A DNA stretch of 64,000 bases from Ktedonosporobacter rubrisoli (GTDB lineage Bacteria; Chloroflexota; Ktedonobacteria; Ktedonobacterales; Ktedonobacteraceae). Below are positions 15,213 through 24,306 of this stretch, one piece after another (positions within the stretch are counted from its first letter, which is position 1; each line of letters opens with the position of its first letter). The position numbers and the translations under genes are program-made. Location: NCBI RefSeq assembly GCF_004208415.1, contig NZ_CP035758.1:5022001-5086000 (forward strand). Direction: 5' to 3'. The notes under the pieces were generated by a model. It saw nothing but the letters and a program-made list of their open reading frames with translations. It was not told where the DNA came from and did not search any database.

Positions 15213-17126
15213 ATGAGGCAAGCCCGCTTCACGCTAAAAGAGCTGCCTGATGCTACATTACGCCGCCTACGCAGCACTCCTAGCTATTTCTTTCTCATCT
15301 GGCGCTGGAGCATGTGGATCTATGCCCTTATTGTCATCACGGGCTCCGGCCCCTCCTATCGAAACACGCCTGTCTTCTATACTTGCATCCTCCTCCTCAT
15401 TATCACTTTTTTACAGTCTCTGGTCATGACACTTTATTCACCAGTTATACAGGTCTTTCTTGCCCATTTCACGCCTTTTCGCTTCCTTAAGCACATTAAG
15501 CGATCATTTCACGGGCTGGAAGAAGAGGATGAGGACACAGATATCCTGACCCCACTCGCCGCTACGCATAATCGTTATTGGGAAATCAGTATTTATGCTC
15601 TCGATGTCATTATTTGCGGCCTGGTGACTTATTATAGTGGCCCTTTCGGTAAGCTACCTAATTTTGGCAGTTCGTCGCCTTTCTATCGTTATGGGATGTC
15701 TACAGCTTTTGCCGCTGCACTTCCTTATCGCTATCGCGGCAGCCTGATTGCAGCGATTGGATATGATCTTTTTATTCTAGCTGGAATGTTCTTCCCTCCA
15801 TCTGGTCCGGCCTATACCCCCAACATCATCGATATCGCCGGTTCTCTTGTCGATACGCCTATTGCAGCGCTACTAGTAGCCTTTGTCATATCTCTACTTG
15901 CCCGCTATATTCACAGCAACAAACAACTCCAGGATGATGTGCGTCGACAAACCGCCCTCCTGGGCGTCGCCGAAACTATTGTACGCGAGGCAAACAACCA
16001 GGAATTGCTTTTGCAAAAAAGTGCTGAGCAACTGCAGCACGGTGGGCATTTTGAGCGTTTGATCATAGCCCTCACCGACCAGTCCGCGACAGAAGGCAAG
16101 GATAAGGACACACTCACCATTATCGAGACGCAGACAGAAGCCAGAAGTGCTGGTTCAGCTTCTCAATCTGGACCCTGGAACCAGGCAAGGCTTGCTCAAG
16201 TGGCCCAGGAAGGACAAAAAATACAGCATTTTGAGCGAGATCGGCAATCTGGCATCGCCAGCCTGTACCTGCCTTTCAGCAAAGAAGGCAAGGTACAAAT
16301 GATCATAGGAGCCGAGAAGCGGCAACCAATGACCTTTGAAAGTAAACAAGAAGATTTCCTGCACATTGCCGGGGCTCAGATCTTGATTGCCCTTGATAAC
16401 ATGCGCCTGGCCGAGCAAACTATACAATTGGCAGCATCTGCCGAACGTAGCCGCATTGCCCGTGAAATTCATGATGGCATTGCTCAGCTCATTTTTATGT
16501 TGAGCCTCAATACTGAAACCTGCGCCACTCAGGCCCGCCGCCTGATTGAGGCTTCGGAAGAGGATGCGGAATTATTGACACCTCTTGCTCAGCGCCTTAA
16601 TACGTTGGTAACCATCTCCAAGCAGGCCCTGTGGGAGACCCGCAACTATATGTTCTCTCTGCGCCCTCTGATGAAGGGAACCACAACGCTCACTCAGATG
16701 CTCACCAGCCAGCTGCGCGAATTCGAAGCGATCAGCGATCTTCCCGTAAAATTAATAGTTGAAGGTAAGGAACAGCCAGTTATGCCGGAGAGCCAGCTGG
16801 CATACAGGCGGGCCCAGGTTGGCGCAGCCATCTTTCGCATTGTCCAGGAAGCCCTCACTAACGCTTATAAACACGCGGCAGCAACGCACATAGAGGTGTT
16901 TCTCCACTATCGCACGGATGGTATAGAAGTCGAGATCAGCGATAATGGCCACGGTCTACCTCCCACACTTCAAGCTGATGGCCAAACAAATGAGCAAGCC
17001 CACATCTACTCTGGACAGGGCCTGGATGGCATGCGTGACCGAGCTAGCGAACTGGGTGGAAACCTGGAGATCACGCCAGCCTCGGCAGTTGGAGGAGTCA
17101 AAGTACGCGCCTGGATGCCAGTCTAA
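15213..17126 (+). CDS. Membrane sensor histidine kinase (HisKA_3/NarL type)
   Basis: A 637-residue kinase. About six or seven membrane helices fill residues ~25-235, then a coiled linker and a GAF-like region (~245-400). The dimerisation/His box SRIAREIHDGIAQLIFML (~413-430) is of the HisKA_3 type. The HATPase domain follows (IFRIVQEALTNAYKHAAATH, DNGHGLP, GQGLDGMRDRASELGG). It phosphorylates the NarL-type regulator encoded 25 bases downstream. An AAGAGGATGG stretch precedes the ATG. The signal is unknown. Confidence 0.9.
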   Translation: MRQARFTLKELPDATLRRLRSTPSYFFLIWRWSMWIYALIVITGSGPSYRNTPVFYTCILLLIITFLQSLVMTLYSPVIQVFLAHFTPFRFLKHIKRSFHGLEEEDEDTDILTPLAATHNRYWEISIYALDVIICGLVTYYSGPFGKLPNFGSSSPFYRYGMSTAFAAALPYRYRGSLIAAIGYDLFILAGMFFPPSGPAYTPNIIDIAGSLVDTPIAALLVAFVISLLARYIHSNKQLQDDVRRQTALLGVAETIVREANNQELLLQKSAEQLQHGGHFERLIIALTDQSATEGKDKDTLTIIETQTEARSAGSASQSGPWNQARLAQVAQEGQKIQHFERDRQSGIASLYLPFSKEGKVQMIIGAEKRQPMTFESKQEDFLHIAGAQILIALDNMRLAEQTIQLAASAERSRIAREIHDGIAQLIFMLSLNTETCATQARRLIEASEEDAELLTPLAQRLNTLVTISKQALWETRNYMFSLRPLMKGTTTLTQMLTSQLREFEAISDLPVKLIVEGKEQPVMPESQLAYRRAQVGAAIFRIVQEALTNAYKHAAATHIEVFLHYRTDGIEVEISDNGHGLPPTLQADGQTNEQAHIYSGQGLDGMRDRASELGGNLEITPASAVGGVKVRAWMPV

Positions 17127-17151
17127 TTCAGGAAGAGAGGATAGAGAGACA

Positions 17152-17829
17152 ATGCCAAAAATACGGCTTATGATCGTAGATGATCACGAGATGGTACGCC
17201 TGGGCTTGCGCGCAGCCTTCGAGCCAGAAGCCGATATTGCTATCGTGGGAGAAGCTAGCAATGGAGCTGAGGCTGTCGCCAAGATGAGCACGCTTGATCC
17301 ACAAATTATTTTGATGGATGTACGCATGGAAAAAATGGGCGGGATCGAGGCGTGCCGCGAGATCAAGAGCCGCAATCCCAATGTTCATATCTTGATGATC
17401 ACCTCCTATACCGATGAGGATGCCGTCTTCGCTTCTATGCTGGCAGGAGCCAGCGGCTACCTGCTCAAAAATGTCAGCCGTCTGGAGTTGCTCAAATCCA
17501 TCCGCCATGTGGCCAGCGGCCAGACCTTACTCGATCCCCACACAACAAAGCAGGTAATGGGACAGATGAGCAACCTGGCCGGTAATACTTCTCCTACGGG
17601 CGCCGGTGAAGATCTGACCGAGCGTGAGCGCGAAGTACTTGCCCTGATCGCTCGCGGCTATACCAATAAACAGATCGCCGAAGCTCTCTTTGTAAGCGAG
17701 AAAACTGCCCGCAATCATGTGAGCCATATTTTAGAGAAGCTCGACCTCTCGCGCCGCAGTGAAGCGGCAGCCTTCGCCGTGGAACACAAGCTTGTACAGC
17801 CCCGAGATCGGTGGACTATCGATCAATAA
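17152..17829 (+). CDS. NarL/FixJ-family response regulator
   Basis: A 225-residue regulator. The receiver domain (~3-120) has MIVDDHEMVR, the phospho-acceptor Asp in IILMDVRMEKMGG, the Thr/Ser of MITSYTDED and the Lys of YLLKNVS. The LuxR-type HTH (~158-215) has LTEREREVLALIARGYTNKQ and SEKTARNHVSHILEKL. The frame stays open further upstream inside the kinase gene, but the ATG at 17152 fits the domain start and has GGAAGAGAGG before it. It forms an operon with the kinase and probably with the methyltransferase 27 bases downstream. Confidence 0.9.
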   Translation: MPKIRLMIVDDHEMVRLGLRAAFEPEADIAIVGEASNGAEAVAKMSTLDPQIILMDVRMEKMGGIEACREIKSRNPNVHILMITSYTDEDAVFASMLAGASGYLLKNVSRLELLKSIRHVASGQTLLDPHTTKQVMGQMSNLAGNTSPTGAGEDLTEREREVLALIARGYTNKQIAEALFVSEKTARNHVSHILEKLDLSRRSEAAAFAVEHKLVQPRDRWTIDQ

Positions 17830-17856
17830 GTATGTATAGAACTAGAAAGGGTTTAC

Positions 17857-18666
17857 ATGCCAGAGACAACAGGCATCAACGATCAAAATTATCTTCTTAC
17901 TCGTCAGTATAACAACGCCACTAATCTTAACGCACGCATTCAACTACATGCCCGCTTCAGCACCAATAAATATGACTGGCAACGCTGGGTCTTTGATCAT
18001 TTCCATATCAGGCCAGAAAGCCGGATTTTAGAGTTAGGTTGTGGTCCAGGCTTTCTGTGGCGTAACAATCAGGATCGTCTCCCCAGTAATTGGGAGATTA
18101 CGCTTTCAGATTTCTCAGCGGGCATGTTACAAGAAGCCCAGAACAACCTTAGCGAAAGCTCCCATGCTTTTATATTTCGCGTTATAGACGCCCAGCGCAT
18201 CCCTTTTGAGGACCAAAGCTTTGACGCGGTTATCGCCAACCATATGCTCTACCACATCCCTGATAGAGAAAAGGCCCTCTCTGAGATCCAGCGCATCCTG
18301 AAACCGGGCGGTCTTTTCTATGCCGCTACAGGTGGCCAGGCACATCTGCAGGAGATCAATGCTCTGCTGCAAAAGATCAGTGGAAGTGAGCTCTGGGGGA
18401 GAAATAACGATCACGCCTTCGGGCTAGAAAATGGTGCGGCAGAGCTCTCTCGCTGGTTCACAAAGGTAGAGCTAACACGCCTTGACGGAGAGCTCGTTGT
18501 TACCGAAGCCGAGCCGCTCCTGGCCTACATTTTTTCAGGGCGCGCCAGATATCACCTGAGCGAGCAGCAGCAACAAATGCTGCGCCAAATTGTCGAGCAA
18601 ACCTTGCAAGCACAAAAGGCTGTGCGTATTACGACTTCTTCGGGCCTTTTCGAAGCCACAAAATAA
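17857..18666 (+). CDS. Class I SAM-dependent methyltransferase
   Basis: A 269-residue soluble enzyme with the Methyltransf_11/25 fold: motif I ILELGCGPGFLW (~55-66), the acidic residue of ITLSDFSAGML, and motifs QRIPFEDQSFDAVIANHMLYHI and LKPGGLFYA. It transfers a methyl group from S-adenosylmethionine to an unknown small molecule. It follows the NarL-type regulator after 27 bases, so the three genes may be one message, and it ends at a good terminator. The substrate cannot be read from the sequence. Confidence 0.8.
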   Translation: MPETTGINDQNYLLTRQYNNATNLNARIQLHARFSTNKYDWQRWVFDHFHIRPESRILELGCGPGFLWRNNQDRLPSNWEITLSDFSAGMLQEAQNNLSESSHAFIFRVIDAQRIPFEDQSFDAVIANHMLYHIPDREKALSEIQRILKPGGLFYAATGGQAHLQEINALLQKISGSELWGRNNDHAFGLENGAAELSRWFTKVELTRLDGELVVTEAEPLLAYIFSGRARYHLSEQQQQMLRQIVEQTLQAQKAVRITTSSGLFEATK

Positions 18667-18671
18667 CAAAC

Positions 18672-18695
18672 AGGGATGCGCAAAAACGCATCCCT
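18672..18695 (+). terminator. Rho-independent terminator
   Basis: AGGGATGCG (18672-18680) pairs with CGCATCCCT (18687-18695), 9 bp with loop CAAAAA, followed by TCTGCTTTG. It lies just after the methyltransferase stop and can also serve the convergent LysM gene. Confidence 0.75.
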
Positions 18696-18742
18696 TCTGC
18701 TTTGCCCCATCGTGCTGAGAGCAAAAATACGCAGCCCAAACT

Positions 18743-19765
18743 TTACATTTTTACATAAAGCTGCGAAGCGGCATCATACCGATAGACAGGATTGCCAGCC
18801 TGGAACTTTAAGCTACCCCCATGCGCGCTCAGCCAGACCATCACTTGCGTGCCACTCGGCACACGTAAATGGTAGCTCCAGTGATCAAGTCCACCCGGAC
18901 CGGTGACGCCCAGGAGCCAGGACCCTCCATCATCATCAATCGTGTTAGGCGAAATCTGATCGCAGGAGAGCGAGTCATCGTCGTGAGTATTATCCACCTG
19001 CAAATCACAGGCATGCAATGACATGCCATTAAATGAAGCGCCAGGATCTGCATAAGGATAATTGGCAAAGCCCGCGACAGACTTACGCGCCATCAAAGCC
19101 TGCGCCCAGACCCATGAGCCCACGTTAATTGTCAGCGTTGTCTGTACGAGTAAGCGAACCTGCGCCTGTGGCGCGACGCGTACCGTGAGCAGGCAACCAC
19201 CAGAGCAATCAACTGAAGACGGCTTCTGCGGTATATTAATCAAAGGCGTAGGCAAGACCTGCTGTGGCGAGGTTGCATCTATCTTGAGCACAACGCCGCC
19301 AAGGGTAACCAGGGGATATTGGGGAGATAATTTGAGCACAGCCCCCGGCTGAATATGATGGCAATCCACACCCAGAGCCGCATTCAAGGCCTTAACGGTC
19401 TCAGGGTTTGCATCGCTAAAGACCTGGCCGGCATCATTCATACGCATCTGGAAGGTCAAAATCGAATCGCACGAATCACCCTCCTTAATCGTATATTGGA
19501 TCGATCCCGCCTGTGGTAGCAAACCAGGGTAGGCAGGCAAAGGAGTTGGCGCCGCTGCCGGTGCTGGCCCGGTAAGCTTATAGATATAGCCGGATAGAGA
19601 AGGCAGGAGATGACTTCCAAACCGTGTCCCATAGAGAAAAGCAGGTACAGCTATTATAACAAGAATTACAAGTAATACTAATAGCTTCCAGGGCACAGAG
19701 CGCACTATAATGAGTAGATTCTCCGCAGGCGTACTGCGTGGATTAAAGCGACGAGCCATAGACAC
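18743..19765 (-). CDS. Membrane-anchored LysM-like cell-envelope protein
   Basis: A 340-residue protein with a short basic N-terminus and one membrane helix (~28-48, LLVLLVILVIIAVPAFLYG), so the rest should lie outside. A LysM-like domain follows a Pro/Ala linker (~92-150; IQYTIKEGDSCDSILTF ... IQPGAVLKLSPQ). The C-terminal ~170 residues (with three CxxxD/CxG-type cysteines) form an unrecognised domain. LysM binds peptidoglycan or chitin-like glycans, so this is likely a wall-associated protein. It stands alone, with no clear operon partner. Confidence 0.7.
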   Translation of the reverse strand: MSMARRFNPRSTPAENLLIIVRSVPWKLLVLLVILVIIAVPAFLYGTRFGSHLLPSLSGYIYKLTGPAPAAAPTPLPAYPGLLPQAGSIQYTIKEGDSCDSILTFQMRMNDAGQVFSDANPETVKALNAALGVDCHHIQPGAVLKLSPQYPLVTLGGVVLKIDATSPQQVLPTPLINIPQKPSSVDCSGGCLLTVRVAPQAQVRLLVQTTLTINVGSWVWAQALMARKSVAGFANYPYADPGASFNGMSLHACDLQVDNTHDDDSLSCDQISPNTIDDDGGSWLLGVTGPGGLDHWSYHLRVPSGTQVMVWLSAHGGSLKFQAGNPVYRYDAASQLYVKM

Positions 19766-19944
19766 ATCCTATCTCTATAGACCTGAGTAGGCACGCCTCA
19801 CTACATGCAGCAAGAACATATGAGGCTCCCATTGACCAAACTTCACACGTAGCTAACAAAGCTTTCTATACTCCATACATTCATGGTACTCCGTATGCTA
19901 GCGCCTCCTATGCACATATGTCAATGGAGAGAGCAATAATGGCC

Positions 19945-20400
19945 CTATTGGAGGTACAGTGATACCAGTCCTTCTTTGATGGCTTCTTCATCAGTAGTGC
20001 TTATCTCAACGCGTTTCTTTCCACAAAGGAGTATAAAACCGTGGATAGTGCCATCAGCGGCAAAACGAGGATGCATCTCAACGCCTGGCATGTGACGAAC
20101 CAGGCTATCTAGATGCCAGTGCCAGTTCCAGGATTTCGGGCGGCCACGCGGGTCGCCCAAAACATGGACACTGGCAGGACGTTCAAGGCGCACGATAAAA
20201 CGCTTCTGCAGAAAGCTTCGCCCGAAGATATGCTCGCCATACTCCGTCAATAAGCGCTGCAGCAGCGGATCGAACGCCTCAACTTCTTGTTGCTGACGCT
20301 TGTGAGGATCGCTTGATCCTGCTTGTGATCTGGTTTTTTCGGCCTCCGCGGCCCGCAGGGCGCGTTGCCGTCGTGCAACGGCCTCATCAAACCAACTCAT
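19945..20400 (-). CDS. Small protein of unknown function at the end of the PTS operon
   Basis: A 151-residue soluble protein with a charged helical N-terminus (VARRQRALRAAEAEKTRSQ) and a C-terminal region with WNWHWHLDSLVRHMPG and LLCGKKRVEISTTDEEAIKEG. No known domain is recognised. It starts 9 bases after the stop of the SAF-domain oxidoreductase, so it belongs to the same transcript. The link with the PTS pathway is by position only. Confidence 0.6.
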   Translation of the reverse strand: MSWFDEAVARRQRALRAAEAEKTRSQAGSSDPHKRQQQEVEAFDPLLQRLLTEYGEHIFGRSFLQKRFIVRLERPASVHVLGDPRGRPKSWNWHWHLDSLVRHMPGVEMHPRFAADGTIHGFILLCGKKRVEISTTDEEAIKEGLVSLYLQ

Positions 20401-20409
20401 CGCGTTTTT

Positions 20410-21705
20410 TTACTCTACCAGCAAGTCCTGTAAACGTCGGGCATGTACAATAAATGATTGATCGTCAAGTTCAACATCGGCATAGGTGAGAGTCTGCCCG
20501 CGCGACACGGGACGAATCACGCGTGCCCGCTCCGAGAGGCCCAGGGGCAACATCTTCTCGGCCCTGGCAACATCTGCACGCTCAATGTTTCCATGCACCA
20601 TTGTACCACCAAGTCCGTCTAGTATGTCACCCACCTGCAGGTCGCGCTTGGCAACTGTCGTCGTCTCCGCCACGGGAGGACCTTTAGGAGCCAGCGTTGT
20701 CTGATTGTAGAGCACGGCCAGGGCAACCGAGCGTGGTGTCTCAATATTGGCTAGATGATATGGTCGGTACAGCGCCCAGTAAGGACCATTGCCCAGCTTC
20801 AAATATTGTAGATCCTTCACCACCTTTGGCTGATGCGTGGTAAAGATAAGAAATACACCAGGTGCAACATTGCCAAGAGCATAGTCAACAACACCCGTGT
20901 GCTCTAAAACGCCGCCATCCTCTTTCGGACAAAAGATCTGCGCCAGAGTCTCTGGCGTCGCCTGTGGTCCGTGCATACCACTCACATCGGGTACCAGTCC
21001 GGTAGCATTGGCCACCGCTGTCATCTCCACCATTGTCTTTGTGCCATCGACGAAAGAGGCAAGCATCTTGGGGCTCATCTCCTGCTGAGCGGCCTTTTCA
21101 GCTACTTGCTGCGGGGTAGCGCTGCGATCTAACTGATTGTTTTTGCCCTTGCCAGCCGCAATAATCTCAAAGCCCAGGGTCCTGGCAAAATCATAGAGCT
21201 CCAGGATTGCCCCCGGCTCATCGCCAGCCGCAGTCGTATAGACCACATTGGCAGCATCAGCCATACGCTTGAGCAGATATCCTACGGTGACATCGGTCTC
21301 CACATTTAGCATAATGATATGCCGCCTGGCCAGAATTGAGCGATAGGCAATGACAGCGCCAATCGATGGCATACCTGTTGCTTCTACTACAGCATCAATG
21401 GCGATATCGGGAATAAGCGCCGCATGGCTCGTCACAACGCGCTTGCCAGCAGCCACCGCCTCGCTCGCCTGCTCAGCAGTGGCCTCAGCAGGCAACACAA
21501 CGATATCATCTTCGAGCACACCAATGGCGCGAAAAGCACCTACAGCCCGAGGCAGATCGATATCTGCGGCCGCGACGACATCCATACCATTCATCTCGCC
21601 GATCTGGGCAATAAGGCCTGCCCCCATCTGCCCAACACCCACCAGGCCTACCCGAATCGGGCGATTCTCGCGTTGGCGCTGTTCAAGCGCTACAGCCATA
21701 TTCAT
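20410..21705 (-). CDS. SAF-domain NAD(P)-dependent oxidoreductase, DXR-like (DRL) family
   Basis: A 431-residue enzyme. Residues ~17-150 form a Rossmann domain (VGLVGVGQMGAGLIAQIG), followed by a catalytic domain related to homoserine dehydrogenase (MLNVETDVTVGYLL, AAGDEPGAI, AAGKGKNNQLD, FVDGTKTMVEM, GLVPDVSGMHGP, GGVLEHTGVVDY) and a C-terminal SAF domain (~330-431, AKRDLQVGDILDGLGG). This family contains the DXR-like enzyme of Brucella, which converts 1-deoxyxylulose 5-phosphate to MEP with NADPH; other members have other or unknown substrates. It starts 3 bases after the IIA gene (GAGGAG before the ATG), so its substrate is probably the polyol phosphate made by that PTS. Confidence 0.75.
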   Translation of the reverse strand: MNMAVALEQRQRENRPIRVGLVGVGQMGAGLIAQIGEMNGMDVVAAADIDLPRAVGAFRAIGVLEDDIVVLPAEATAEQASEAVAAGKRVVTSHAALIPDIAIDAVVEATGMPSIGAVIAYRSILARRHIIMLNVETDVTVGYLLKRMADAANVVYTTAAGDEPGAILELYDFARTLGFEIIAAGKGKNNQLDRSATPQQVAEKAAQQEMSPKMLASFVDGTKTMVEMTAVANATGLVPDVSGMHGPQATPETLAQIFCPKEDGGVLEHTGVVDYALGNVAPGVFLIFTTHQPKVVKDLQYLKLGNGPYWALYRPYHLANIETPRSVALAVLYNQTTLAPKGPPVAETTTVAKRDLQVGDILDGLGGTMVHGNIERADVARAEKMLPLGLSERARVIRPVSRGQTLTYADVELDDQSFIVHARRLQDLLVE

Positions 21706-21708
21706 AAG

Positions 21709-22164
21709 TTATTTCTCCTCCAGTCCAAGAAGTTCGACAATCGTCCCTACAGGAGGAAGGGTTGTCAGGGAAGGCTCTACAGAGATCGTCCCTGGAAGAT
21801 TCGCCGTAGAAGCTGCATCAAAATGCACGACCAGGTGACCCAGTTCCGCCAGATTCGCGTTTGCCATATCCCCGACAGCGGTAATGCGATGCAAAACTAT
21901 TTGGGCTTCACCGCTGGCATCCGACGCAGGCAGGACAAATCTGAGCAAGTCACCGACAATAAGCTCGGAGACTAACTGGGTTCCATTATGGATCAGCGAG
22001 ACCTCTCGCAGCTCGGCTGGAGCGCTCTCTCCAAAGAATATCAAGATACCATGGGGCAGAAATTCGGAAACAGTAGGTCCTATCTCTTGAATTATGGCAT
22101 GGTATTTTACAACAAATTGTCCCTCGCAGACAGTGCTGGCTGTCTGATCGGAATGCGCAACCAC
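21709..22164 (-). CDS. srlB: PTS glucitol-family EIIA component
   Basis: A 151-residue cytoplasmic phosphocarrier of the glucitol/sorbitol EIIA family (SrlB type). Typical motifs are ILIFFGESAPAELREVSLIH, with the conserved His expected to carry the phosphate, then ITAVGDMANANLAELGHLVVHFD and LPGTISVEPSL. It takes phosphate from HPr and passes it to EIIB. It starts with GTG preceded by a near-perfect AAGGAGGATAT. Neighbours on the same strand are the EIIB upstream and the DRL-like oxidoreductase directly downstream. The substrate need not be glucitol. Confidence 0.85.
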   Translation of the reverse strand: MVAHSDQTASTVCEGQFVVKYHAIIQEIGPTVSEFLPHGILIFFGESAPAELREVSLIHNGTQLVSELIVGDLLRFVLPASDASGEAQIVLHRITAVGDMANANLAELGHLVVHFDAASTANLPGTISVEPSLTTLPPVGTIVELLGLEEK

Positions 22165-22374
22165 ATATCCTCCTTCTTAGATCCTCGCCAAGGCTCTGCC
22201 ACATTTGCGCTTTTGCAAACGGGCAAGTGCCCGGCACATACATGCTCTATAGGCCAGACCTTGAAGCTTTACCAGGGAACCGGACCAGAGAACTGACCCG
22301 GCCCCACACTAACTATTTCATGTCTGGTACGATACAGCTAAAATATGCGCCAGCGCGGATATAGCAAGCCATTT
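22165..22374. other. 210-base gap between EIIB and EIIA genes
   Basis: No gene is seen. GGGCA-AG-TGCCC near 22223-22234 can form a short hairpin. The gap is long for the inside of an operon; a separate promoter or an RNA-processing site is possible. Confidence 0.35.
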
Positions 22375-22746
22375 CTACTCGACAACGGTAATGTCCTCTG
22401 GCTTGACACCAGAGACAAAATTCTTCTCATTGATAAAATTAGCCAGCGGCCCCGAGGGCGAGCTTGGCTTCACATCAACTGTAAGGATCTTCTTCATTGG
22501 ATAGACCCCGATGCGCGCAGTTCCACCACAGTCGATGACGACACAGGCAATCTGCTTTTCAGGAGCCGAAGAGCGGAAGCCATCAAATACCTTCCCCCCT
22601 GTCAGATCGGCGATGCGCTGAGCGACAGGATGTATGCCGCCTCCTGTGACACAATAAATGAGATCTTTGCCCGGCTGGGGCTTCACGACAAGCGGTCCTC
22701 CCCAACCTCCACGGCCTTTGGAAATCTTCACAGCTTTATACGCCAT
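22375..22746 (-). CDS. PTS glucitol-family EIIB component (separate from its IIC half)
   Basis: A 123-residue protein matching the N-terminal IIB half of SrlE: KGRGGWGGPLVVKPQPGKDLIY, then VVIDCGGTARIGVYP with the phosphorylated Cys, and NFVSGVKPEDITVV. In enterobacteria this domain is fused to a IIC domain in one SrlE chain. Here it is its own gene and the IIC half is encoded upstream. The frame is open further upstream to 22845, but the ATG at 22746 has GGAGGG at the right distance and starts where the domain starts. It passes phosphate to the incoming polyol. Confidence 0.85.
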   Translation of the reverse strand: MAYKAVKISKGRGGWGGPLVVKPQPGKDLIYCVTGGGIHPVAQRIADLTGGKVFDGFRSSAPEKQIACVVIDCGGTARIGVYPMKKILTVDVKPSSPSGPLANFINEKNFVSGVKPEDITVVE

Positions 22747-22942
22747 CGTTTTCCCTCCATTCCTTGTGAGATATCCAATGTGCTGGCTGACACAAGCTGT
22801 AGCCCGGCCAGCCTTCCTACGATTTGTAAAGAGCCTGGCGTCCATCTGCCACGCTCAATGATATATTAGCAAAGTCGTACAGCGCTCTCAAAGCACTAAC
22901 AAAGGTTTAGTCAAGTTCTTAGAAGTGACCCAGCAGCGCGGC

Positions 22943-23488
22943 TTAATGGCCAGGATACAGGCCAAAGCTTGCCAGCCAGGCAATCACCACAGCCAACGGG
23001 CCGGTGATCAGGCGCGACATCAAAACAGCAGGCACGCCAATCTCGGTCGTCTCAGGTTCGGCCTCGCCAAGGGCCAACCCGACAGGAATAAAGTCACAAC
23101 CGACCTGCGGATTAATCGCAAAGAGTGCCGGCAAAGCATACTGGGCAGGAATATGCCCTAGTCCAATCTCGACACCAAGCAGCGTCCCCACAACCTGAGC
23201 AATCACGGCTCCTGGTCCCAGCAAGGGAGAGAGCACGGGCAGGGCACAGATGATCGAAAGGACCAGCAAACCGAAGATATTAGATGCGAGCGGCGATACC
23301 GTATGAGCAATGATATTGCCAATTCCCGTGTAGAGAATGATACCAATGATCATACTGATAAAAGCCATGAAGGGCAAAATATTGCGTATTACTTGCTCGA
23401 TAGTATCGCGCCCTGACTGATAGAGTACGCCCACCACATTACCAACGCCCCGTCCAATAGTTTCGAGAATTCGTGTAATACCTTTCAT
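22943..23488 (-). CDS. PTS glucitol-family EIIC, C-terminal SrlE half as separate gene
   Basis: A 181-residue membrane protein that matches the C-terminal, IIC part of Srl[61 protein letters not shown] and [14 protein letters not shown]. It should form the sugar channel together with the SrlA-type IIC encoded two bases upstream. It lacks the IIB domain that is fused to it in E. coli; that domain is the next gene downstream. Four to five membrane helices are visible. Confidence 0.85.
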   Translation of the reverse strand: MKGITRILETIGRGVGNVVGVLYQSGRDTIEQVIRNILPFMAFISMIIGIILYTGIGNIIAHTVSPLASNIFGLLVLSIICALPVLSPLLGPGAVIAQVVGTLLGVEIGLGHIPAQYALPALFAINPQVGCDFIPVGLALGEAEPETTEIGVPAVLMSRLITGPLAVVIAWLASFGLYPGH

Positions 23489-23490
23489 TT

Positions 23491-24096
23491 TTATGCTTCC
23501 TCTCCAGTTGCTAATGCAGCACCGTCAACATCCATTACAGACTCTTCAGCACCCTCTTCGCCTTCAGCGTTCTCGGCGACAGGACGTCTGGCCCACATAA
23601 TGGCCGTAATTCGCTCGGTAACGAGACCGCGAATAAAGATTACCAGCAAACCAACCAGGAAATACCTGATTGCCAGATCACCCAGGCCCAGGCCAAGCTT
23701 GGTGATACCGGCGGCAATACCTGCCCAGACAAAAATCTCGCCAGGATTAGCATGCGGAAACAGGCCAAGAATGGGATGGACAAAAGAGACAGCCGAGTCA
23801 TAGAAGGCAGGCTTCTGCTTCTCGGGGAGGAAACGACCAAGGGTATATGCCATCGGATTAGTCAGGAAAAAGACGGCAAGAAAAGGCAAGATAAGATAGC
23901 GTAGAAAGATGTTACGGCTGCTAACCATAGCAACCTTATCGATACGTTCAGGGCCAATGAAACGTACCAGAGCATTTACCGCGGTCATCAGAACGATCAG
24001 GAGAGGAACAATTCCAGTTACCAGGCCGACAAAGTTTTTGCCGCCTTCCTGGAACATGCCTATGAACCCCTGGGCAATTTGCACTAGGATCTGCAT
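23491..24096 (-). CDS. srlA: PTS glucitol-family EIIC (SrlA type)
   Basis: A 201-residue membrane protein of the SrlA family: [78 protein letters not shown]. It forms the membrane channel with the second IIC protein. The frame is open up to 24231, but the ATG at 24096 is chosen because GGAGGTGATC stands just before it and the family starts here. The stop is two bases before the next IIC gene. The acidic C-terminal tail (~175-201) is longer than usual. Confidence 0.85.
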   Translation of the reverse strand: MQILVQIAQGFIGMFQEGGKNFVGLVTGIVPLLIVLMTAVNALVRFIGPERIDKVAMVSSRNIFLRYLILPFLAVFFLTNPMAYTLGRFLPEKQKPAFYDSAVSFVHPILGLFPHANPGEIFVWAGIAAGITKLGLGLGDLAIRYFLVGLLVIFIRGLVTERITAIMWARRPVAENAEGEEGAEESVMDVDGAALATGEEA

Positions 24097-24245
24097 AAGA
24101 TCACCTCCGTGTAAATAGTGGACAGCCCTGTACACCTGGCAGAGAGAGAAGCACGAGAAGAAACGCCTGTATGCATGCTCCACATCATCGTGGCCAGCCT
24201 TTCCTGTCCGGGCATCCTGTAAACAGGACACGAACTCCTGCTAGC

Positions 24246-24269
24246 AGGTAGAAGTTAGAACTTCTGCCT
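24246..24269 (-). promoter_or_regulatory. Hairpin in the GutM-SrlA gap
   Basis: AGAAGTT and AACTTCT (24250-24265) with flanking GG/CC pairs form a strong stem in the 210-base gap between gutM and srlA. A second inverted repeat (CCTGT/ACAGG) lies just beside it on the srlA side. No T-run follows on the minus strand. It could be an attenuator or an RNA-stability element. Confidence 0.4.
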
Positions 24270-24306
24270 ACATCAAACTTGGGAACCATATAAATAATAA
24301 GAGGAA

